DNA of 64,000 nucleotides from Bifiguratus adelaidae (lineage: Eukaryota > Mucoromycota > Endogonomycetes > Endogonales): NCBI GenBank assembly GCA_002261195.1, contig MVBO01000005.1, positions 263,162 through 327,161 on the forward strand. Reading direction: 5' to 3'. The position numbers and the translations under genes were made by a program. How positions within the stretch are numbered: position 1 is the stretch's first letter; the number at the start of each line of letters is the position of its first letter. This document shows positions 56,125 to 64,000 of this stretch, piece after piece. The notes beneath the pieces are model-generated. The model made no database searches and was not told the DNA's origin. It saw nothing but the letters and a program-made list of their open reading frames with translations.

Positions 56125-59100
56125 ATGACCATTGGCGATGGGAACGACAAGAGCAAATGCAGACAACATGTGGAGTTAGAAAAGGAATGCATGGTGTCAT
56201 TGCCTTCCATGAGTTCTCTAGGAGACAACGGTGCGGCGTTGGTGGCCGCTTCCTGGGACAGGGACGGCATAAAGTCACCTTCTAGTTTGCAGTGTTGTTG
56301 TGGAAAAGAGGACTGTCGTCACCTCAACGCCTTTAAGCAGCAGGCGAGAAGCTTGGAGAGCAAGTTGACGGCAGCTGCAGGTATGCATGGACCCATAAGT
56401 CACTTTTAGGCGGGAACGGATGGCTGACGTTGATATCGAAAGAAATTGGTCAGGCTTTACTGCAGCAAAAGCAGCAACTTTCAGAGACATCAGAGCGTGC
56501 GCTTGCTGAAGTACGGAAGGAGGTAGGCTATTGCTATTCAGCCGAGAGACAGTTTAAGTGACTTGTCCTCTCCTCGCAATACAGCGTGATGAAGCGGAGC
56601 GGCGATATGCTTCCGCAAGGAGTGATCTCGAAGCTCTACAAGTGCAGTATGACCAAGCTACGAAAGAGTCAGACAGTCGACATCGCTATATACAAAAGTT
56701 GGAAAAGGTACGGTAGCCTTGCACAAGGCGGTCATTGCTAAAATAGGATATGACAGACTATCGCCACTCTCCATAGCGACCTAGACAGGGTATCTGCTGA
56801 CCATGCACTGGTCCTCGAACAGAAACGAAGCACAATGTCTGAGCTGGAGCGACTCAGGGTTGTAGAAGCACTGGTTAGCCAAGGCGTGGACGGAAAAGAG
56901 GCTTTAATGGCCCAGCTGGAAGACTACAAGCAAGAAATTGCCATTGTACGACGCAATGAAATTGCACTCGAAGCCAAGAACAAGAAGGCGACAGCGCGTC
57001 ACGAACAATTACAGCATCAGTATGAGAAGCTCAAGCGAGAGCATCAGATCCTGCAGTCCGCGGCTGACCGATACAAGGATTTAAGCTGGCTCAAAGAGTC
57101 CAATGAGAAGCTGCGAAACGATGTCTTGAAACTCACGTCTACGTACAACACTCCTGCAGCTGATCTTCAGAGCAATCATCTCATCAATATGATCAAGGAA
57201 TTGGCAGCGGCCAATCACAAGCACAAGACAGAGATTGTCGAGTTGAAAGAGATGCTTGCGGATGCCAGAACGGAGCTAGATGAAGTGCGAGAGCACACTG
57301 CGGTGAGTTCAAAGGAAGAGAACGACAGTGTAGTCACGGAGCGTGATCCGTTGAAAGTTGGCGACTCGCTACTCGTAAAGTCCACGAAAGCAGATGATTC
57401 TCTGACGCAAGTGTCCTCATCGCCTTCTCAACCTGCCTCCACCATCATACATCATCATTACCATTATCACGTTCATGGATCAAACAATCGTCCGCCAAGT
57501 GTCATTACCACCAAAGTCATTGAACATGGGACAGCAGACTCGGTGCCGTCTGGCAAGATTCAGGATATATCTGACACAATCGTGGCGCCGCAGCTGTCAT
57601 CTTCACACTCCCAAACAAATCGGTCGAAACGAACGAATTCACTACTTTCTGCCAGCCTTTCTATCGACCTACCAGGAAGAACTGTGGCATGCGATAGCAA
57701 ATCACCAAAATCACCCACAGAGAAATCAATGGTACCCGCGGCCCAAGGTCCGACACCACGCGCCTCAAATTCTGTACCATTAAGCAATTCGTCTCACTCG
57801 TTGAATAAGAAAGGCCTAACCATCACTGCCGTTCGCAATCGAAGGTTGACAAATGATGCTGCTACTACTCCCTCACCCCTCAATAATGTCAGGTCTCCTA
57901 TACCCAATTCACCAATCATGTCGCCACAGCGGCCAGCTTCCGTCTGCTCCAACGTATCGTCACAAAAGGAACAGGAACCGCCATACCATCAGTTGCAGCG
58001 TTTTGGCAATAACATTCTTGACCGTCTCAAGGCGACCGACATTCGGGCTTTGAATCGCAGGCTTCGTAGAACGTTTGACATCTTGGAACTCAGCAACATG
58101 AGCAACTCTATTATCGATAATATTATCGCTGACATTGAAGTTTTGCGAGAAAGATTCAAATGGGTGGATCGTGCCATTTCTCAAGCACAAGAGTATGTAG
58201 ACAATGCGCATCCGCTACTATCAGAACCTTTCTCAGCCGAAGATTTCTTTCTGATGGTGGTTTTGACCCAAACATGCTTGGCAGAAATCGGACGACAACG
58301 AATGACCATTAACGATTTACAGGTCGAATACGTCAAGAAGGTAGAAGACAATCACAAGCTGATGGAGGCGCAATTGCAAACCCCAGCACAGGATTTGGCA
58401 AAGACAGATGCGGCTAGACCCTCGTCCACTGAAAACTCGACAGGATGGTTCTCTAGCGTTTTCAACCCCAAAGCATCGGAAAAGAAGTCGAATAGTTCTT
58501 GGACCGGTTGGGCACGAAGTCTGACGTCTGGACAAGGATCAGTTGCCTCAACGGATGCCAAATCGCCATCGTCGGGCCAAGAATACACCTCCTCCTCTCG
58601 CATGCGAAGAGCGCGCTCACATGAGTCATTTATTGATGGTCGAAGTTCGAGATCTAGGGATCGACACAGACGGCGCAGCCGGTCCGGACATCGACATGAG
58701 AGACAGCACAGCAGTGGCGTGACGAGTGCTGTCGAGATCCCAAGGGGCCGCCAACCGTCTGCCAATGGCTATCGCGGTGCCACTTCCTACCTCGCCAGCT
58801 CAGTGTTTGCCATCAAAGGTGGACTGGAGGCTGTCTTGTCGGAGGTACTCGATGACGATCCTGAACCAATCCCGCGGCCCCGCAAGTCCAACAGCAAGCT
58901 ATCCAGTGATATTCGCGGCGGTACCCTACCACGGCGATCAACTGATCGACCGAGAGCACGGTTTCCCTCACCTGAGGATCTCAAGAAGCCTACCAATGGG
59001 AATTTGGAACCGTCCATGTCAGATGTGACGAGCAAATCCACGGCCACCGAGAGCTCGGGATCAACGGTTTCAACGAAAAGTGGTCAGAGATCCCGAAGCA

Positions 59101-59177
59101 GACCTCCCACCCCAGACACCATCGAGTCCAGTCCATACCAAAGGTTGCCGACAGCCGAATGGGTGGGCAAGCGATAG
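56125..59177 (+). CDS. large coiled-coil protein, unnamed
   Basis: Exons 56125-56380, 56443-56522, 56585-56707 and 56757-59177, 959 aa. Seen: a Cys/His patch CCCGKEDCRHLNAF near residue 55; a long coiled coil from about 70 to 320 (LLQQKQQLSETSERALAEVR, EQLQHQYEKLKREHQILQSA); a His-rich stretch (HHHYHYHVHG); a Ser-rich linker; a conserved-looking helical domain (about 520-640: LDRLKATDIRALNRRLRRTF, FSAEDFFLMVVLTQTCLAEI); and an RS/SR-rich C-terminal tail. The ordered domain plus coiled coil suggests a cytoskeletal or spindle-pole type scaffold, but I cannot name a family. Only 35 bp separate its ATG from that of BUD13. Confidence 0.75.
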
Positions 59178-59270
59178 TTGATGTTGCAAACTTTATTCCG
59201 TGTACATTTGCGTCTATGTGTATAGTTGTCTATGTAATATTTATGAACCCTTTCCTAATGATGATAATGT

Positions 59271-60607
<1,337 letters not shown>

Positions 60608-60643
60608 CCGTGACTGTGGACCTGCACGGGATGCTTCAGTGAG

Positions 60644-62475
60644 ATGCAAGCAGAGAGCTCATCAGAGCACAAGGACACAACAACAGGCGTTGCGACAGAG
60701 CCCATGGACGATATTGCCCTTCGCGTATCCCCCTCCTCATCCACTACCATCAACACCACGAATCCCACCATCCACGACCAAGCGAGCGAGACGCCGAACG
60801 ACAAACGCAACGATACGCTAGACACTATATCATCGTCTGGTACGAGTGTCATGTCTGTTCTCTCCGATATCACAGACTTTGCAGACCCCTATCCATACAG
60901 GACCATGTCTCGAGCTATCAATGGCAATATACCGCCCCTATACCCGTCACCTGGTTCAAAAGTAAACTCTACTGTGATTGCGGACGCTGAAGACGTCAAA
61001 GCACAGTATCAGGAAGCGGAAGGACGGATGAAACCTGTACCTGAGGTGGCAGCCGAGATGGAAAAGTGGTATTGGAACGTGGATCGGTGAGTGAGCGGGA
61101 ATGATGAAAAGATGAATTGTCTGCTCATGGGACTTGTAGATATGGCTTCATGTTTGATGAGCAGACGTCGCTCAATGCGCCGAATCGCGCGTAAGCTATC
61201 GCTGAACAAAGGTGGCAAGACATGGTTGCTCAAGAATATGTTTATTAGGCACACTGAGAGGGAGATTTCGCGCGCCGAAAAATGGCAACGGATGGCGAAG
61301 CGTGTGCGTCGACAGAATATGGAAGTCTTTGACTTTGCCTGGACTGCCAAGGTATGAAAACCTGGGACGACAGGTACTAGGGCATGTCGGCACTTTTAAC
61401 ACTGTCAAGTTGGTTGCCAGGGTATACAAGGGCGTGCCAGACAGCTGGCGAAGAGAGGTTTGGTGCGTGAAGTCATGACAATGAATCATTGGCTAGGCTC
61501 TCATAGCCTACTAGGTACTACTTTGTGACGGGAGGTCTACGAGATTTCGATGAGGATGTTGAGCTCTTGGCCAAATACAAGGAATTGCTTGACCAGTCCT
61601 CTGAACACGATCGACAGATTGATCTCGACATCCCACGCACCATGCATGGACATGTCTTGTTTCGAACGCGGTATGGCTATGGGTAAGTGGTCAAAACCCT
61701 CATCAGCATCTCCTCAATAACCTTCGCACAGCCAACGAGCTCTATTCAATGTTTTGCGAGCGTTTGCAATCCTGGATCCAAAGGTCGGATATTGTCAAGG
61801 AATGACCAATGTTGCGGCCATGCTACTCTTGTACTTTGAAGAGGAGGTAGGGGTTTCAAGTCGTGCAGGATACGACGCCTGAACAAACTCACTTTTAGCG
61901 CTGCTTTACTGGGCTCATGCACATGTTTGAGCGTTATCGCCTGCGTAACCTATTTGTGCCAGGATTTCCTGCTCTCATGGAAGCCTTTTTCGTGCAAGAA
62001 CGATTGATGGAGATGCTCATCCCCAAAGTCGCAAAGCACTTGGTATGTCTTTGTTTTGCAATTGCTGCCATGTAGCTCATGATTTCTCAGGACAACCTCA
62101 TGATATCGAGCAGCTCTTATGCTACGCGGTGGTACATTACGTTGTATACAGGCGCGGTGATACCTTATCACCTATTGTTGAGAATATGGGATCTCATGTT
62201 TCTCTGTGGATTTGATATACTAATTTATACTGCCATTGCACTACTGAAATGGCATCAAGGTGAGCCAATGCTTTTAGGCAAGCAAACTCTCATTTCGAAT
62301 GGCAGAGTTTATAATATCAGCAGAATTTGAAACCATCATGGAGCGGCTCAATGGCTTACTGACCGTTCATGATGATGACAAATTTGTGCATCTCATCCGC
62401 AAGTTGTATGAAAAGGGCCAATCGAGGTGCTTGACTGACAGACTTCGCGGAGACTACACAAAGTCCACTTCCTAA
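60644..62475 (+). CDS. TBC-domain RabGAP
   Basis: GTPase-activating protein for a Rab. Exons 60644-61086, 61140-61190, 61249-61351, 61410-61462, 61515-61682, 61732-61846, 61899-62042, 62091-62259 and 62306-62475, 471 aa. Seen: a disordered N-terminus of about 130 residues; KLVARVYKGVPDSWRREVWY opening the TBC domain; the Arg finger in IDLDIPRTM; the Gln finger in GYCQGMTNVAAMLLLYF; MEMLIPKVAKHLDNLM and WYITLYTGAVIPYHLLLRIW. All nine exons join in frame. Most like TBC1D10/GYP-type GAPs; the Rab target is not evident. Divergent from the CaMK gene, 36 bp between starts. Confidence 0.9.
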
Positions 62476-62566
62476 TGCTCGTAATGTAATCCTTAGAAAT
62501 GTTTCAGACGCTGAAACGTGGTAACAAGCAGCTGTTTTGCTTCTCTCCCTTGCTCACTTGTCTATC

Positions 62567-63113
62567 ATGAAGTTGACGCTTGCCACGCTAAGTATACTTG
62601 CCTTGAGTGCTGCTATCGGTAGGACAGAACACGCCAATGCATTTCAGAAAAAGTAAGTGTTCCAAGATTCACTGTCTGGCAACCTTATGTCACCATAGAC
62701 ACATGGCAGAAGATCATGACCTAGACAACTTCGATGAAGTCGTTTTCTTCAAGCTCCACGATCTCAACCATGACGGTCATCTAGACGAAAAGGAGCTCAT
62801 GGCCATGTACGGCTTGGAACGCGACATTGATCTAGAGTCGCGTCACATTAAAGCCATCATCAACCGCGCATTCCAAGATATGGACACCAATGGGGACAGG
62901 ATGATCTCTCTGCAAGAGTATCTTGCTGTCCAGATGCCCGATTGGAGCCCCCAGGAAGCTAGGGAAGATGCCAGATTGGAAGCAGAAGCCAAGGAACGCG
63001 AACGCGAACGGTTAGAGAGGATAGCCAAAGAACATGCTCCACATCGTGGATTGTATCAACAAGCTGGGGATCACGTCGCCAAGGGTCGTATTCCTAGCAA
63101 GTATTCATTGTAG
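62567..63113 (+). CDS. nucleobindin-like EF-hand protein
   Basis: Exons 62567-62652 and 62699-63113, 166 aa. Seen: signal peptide (LTLATLSILALSAAIG), then KHMAEDHDLDNFDEV, as in nucleobindin/calnuc-type proteins, two EF-hands (DLNHDGHLDEKE at about residue 53; DTNGDRMISLQE at about 99) with good calcium ligands, and a charged helical tail (EAKERERERLERIAKEHAPH). No ER-retention signal at the end (KYSL). Probably a calcium-binding protein of the secretory pathway. It is much shorter than animal nucleobindins, matching small fungal members. Confidence 0.8.
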
Positions 63114-63130
63114 ATAGTTGTATATACATG

Positions 63131-63513
63131 CTATGTGTCTGAAGGATCCTGCACCACAATCATGAGATAGTCTCGGTCTAGGCAAACGTTTTAGTGGGTT
63201 GGCTAGAGCAGCAACAGCTTACCTGGTCCAATCATGACTTCATGCACCCTTGTACGTACACGTAGGAAGGTGAGCTCATCCTAAGCTCTTGTCAGCAAGG
63301 CCATACACTACCCTTCATTACATCTCACCTCTGGGTCCATGGACTTAACGGTTGAGCGCGCCATTTGAACTAGGGTCGTGAGCAAAGAAGCATACCGCCT
63401 TGACAGCTCTTCATCAAGTGTAGACCGTATCGTGAGCCTTCACTGTTTGTAATCAGCACACCTTTCACACCTTTCCTTGACGATAAACGCTTCAAGGTCT
63501 CTTCCACGTCCAT
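63131..63513 (-). CDS. dynein light chain roadblock/LC7, with apparent one-base deletion
   Basis: Roadblock-type light chain of cytoplasmic dynein (DYNLRB). Exons 63513-63329, 63280-63223 and 63177-63131. Seen: [26 protein letters not shown], then in the next frame [35 protein letters not shown] and exon 2-3 [34 protein letters not shown]. Total exon length is 290 nt, one base short of 97 codons, the canonical 96-aa size. The break is at about 63436-63437, between EG and TIRS, so one base is missing from the gene or from this assembly. No intron can explain it. Start codon lies 8 bp from that of CWC25 on the other strand. Confidence 0.8.
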
Positions 63514-63521
63514 TATTCACC

Positions 63522-64000
63522 ATGGGAGGAGGCGATCTCAATCTTAAAAAGAGTTGGCATCCGGCCACTTTCCACAATCAGGAGAAGGTATGGAAGGAGG
63601 AGCGCAAGAAGGAGGAGGAGGAGAAGAAGATTGCTCAGATCCGCAAAGAGTTGGAGGAAGAACGACAGATTCAAGAGCTTCAACGCCTCCAAGAAGAATC
63701 TGGGGGAAGGTAAGTCTTGCGCGCGACTTGATTCGAGACGGGTCCTGATGGAAGGGGTGTAGGAAACGGCAGGAGCGCCTGGATTGGATGTATCAAGAGC
63801 CCAACAAGGGACCACAGCGAACAAGCGAAATGGAAGACTATCTGCTTGGCAAGAGAAGGGTGGATGATATTCTCAGAAAGAAGGCCAAAGAGGAAGAAGA
63901 AGCCGCTTCAAGCGACCGCTTCGTCAGTGCCATGAATCAGAACGTCAATAACGAGCGAGATATGGCAGCCAAGATTCGAGAAGATCCATTATTGGCAATC
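63522..64000 (+). CDS. CWC25: pre-mRNA-splicing factor CWC25, 5' part
   Basis: Step-one splicing factor that acts with Prp2/Yju2 at the catalytic core. Exons 63522-63709 and 63763 to the window edge (partial). Seen: [20 protein letters not shown], then a Lys/Glu-rich helix ([20 protein letters not shown]) and [20 protein letters not shown] followed by [11 protein letters not shown], all CWC25/Cir_N family marks. The splice AG|GAAACGG keeps frame. The 3' end lies beyond the window. Confidence 0.92.

Overview
The window is a compact, intron-rich fungal nuclear segment. Introns are short (about 40-75 nt), mostly GT-AG, often with a CTAAY-type branch site. Genes sit tightly on both strands. The content (chitin synthase fused to a myosin-like motor, a Vac7-like vacuolar protein, PQ-loop transporter, hybrid histidine kinase, COP9 signalosome subunit, dynein light chain, tubulin cofactor A) excludes bacteria, plants and animals. 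It argues against a reduced yeast and fits a filamentous, probably early-diverging (Mucoromycota-like) fungus. That placement is inference; no rRNA or mitochondrial marker is present. Almost every real gene is spliced, so I rebuilt gene models by joining open segments at GT-AG (three times GC-AG) borders and checking that frame and family similarity continue across each join. No database search was run; all family calls are from recognition.

Layout. 0-13 kb: 3' part of RPN1 (proteasome), PQ-loop transporter, CSN3, a DapA-type aldolase, a GNAT acetyltransferase, a peroxisomal enoyl-CoA isomerase with a C-terminal SKL, RAD51, and TIM16/PAM16. 13-19 kb: an Smr/DUF1771 protein, then about 5 kb without an intact gene, holding four decayed, evenly spaced copies of one small secreted-protein family. 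19-28.5 kb: PRP22/DHX8 helicase, CNOT9/RCD1, a prenylated UBL3/MUB-type ubiquitin-fold protein, a small orphan ORF and UBP6/USP14. 28.7-34.9 kb: a large receptor hybrid histidine kinase. 35.5-42.9 kb: a large type II membrane glycosyltransferase-like protein, a PRPP synthetase-family protein and VAC7. 43-47 kb: an SDR, tubulin cofactor A, NUP42, and a small secreted protein. 47-55 kb: myosin-motor chitin synthase and an orphan protein. 55-64 kb: BUD13, a large coiled-coil protein, a CaMK, a TBC RabGAP, a nucleobindin-like EF-hand protein, a roadblock dynein light chain with an apparent frameshift, and the start of CWC25.

Themes. Three spliceosome proteins (PRP22, BUD13, CWC25) and several ubiquitin/proteasome factors (RPN1, UBP6, CSN3) share the window. 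I see no operon-like logic. Four divergent pairs have start codons from overlapping to about 36 bp apart. The most unusual item is the 28.7-34.9 kb gene. It has two periplasmic-binding-protein-like ectodomains, a Cys-rich stalk and one membrane span. These are followed by a guanylyl-cyclase-receptor-type pseudokinase and a cyclase-like coiled-coil linker, but a histidine kinase and receiver output stands where the cyclase would be. Its reconstructed frame of 1,810 codons is broken by a single in-frame TAG between the two ectodomains.
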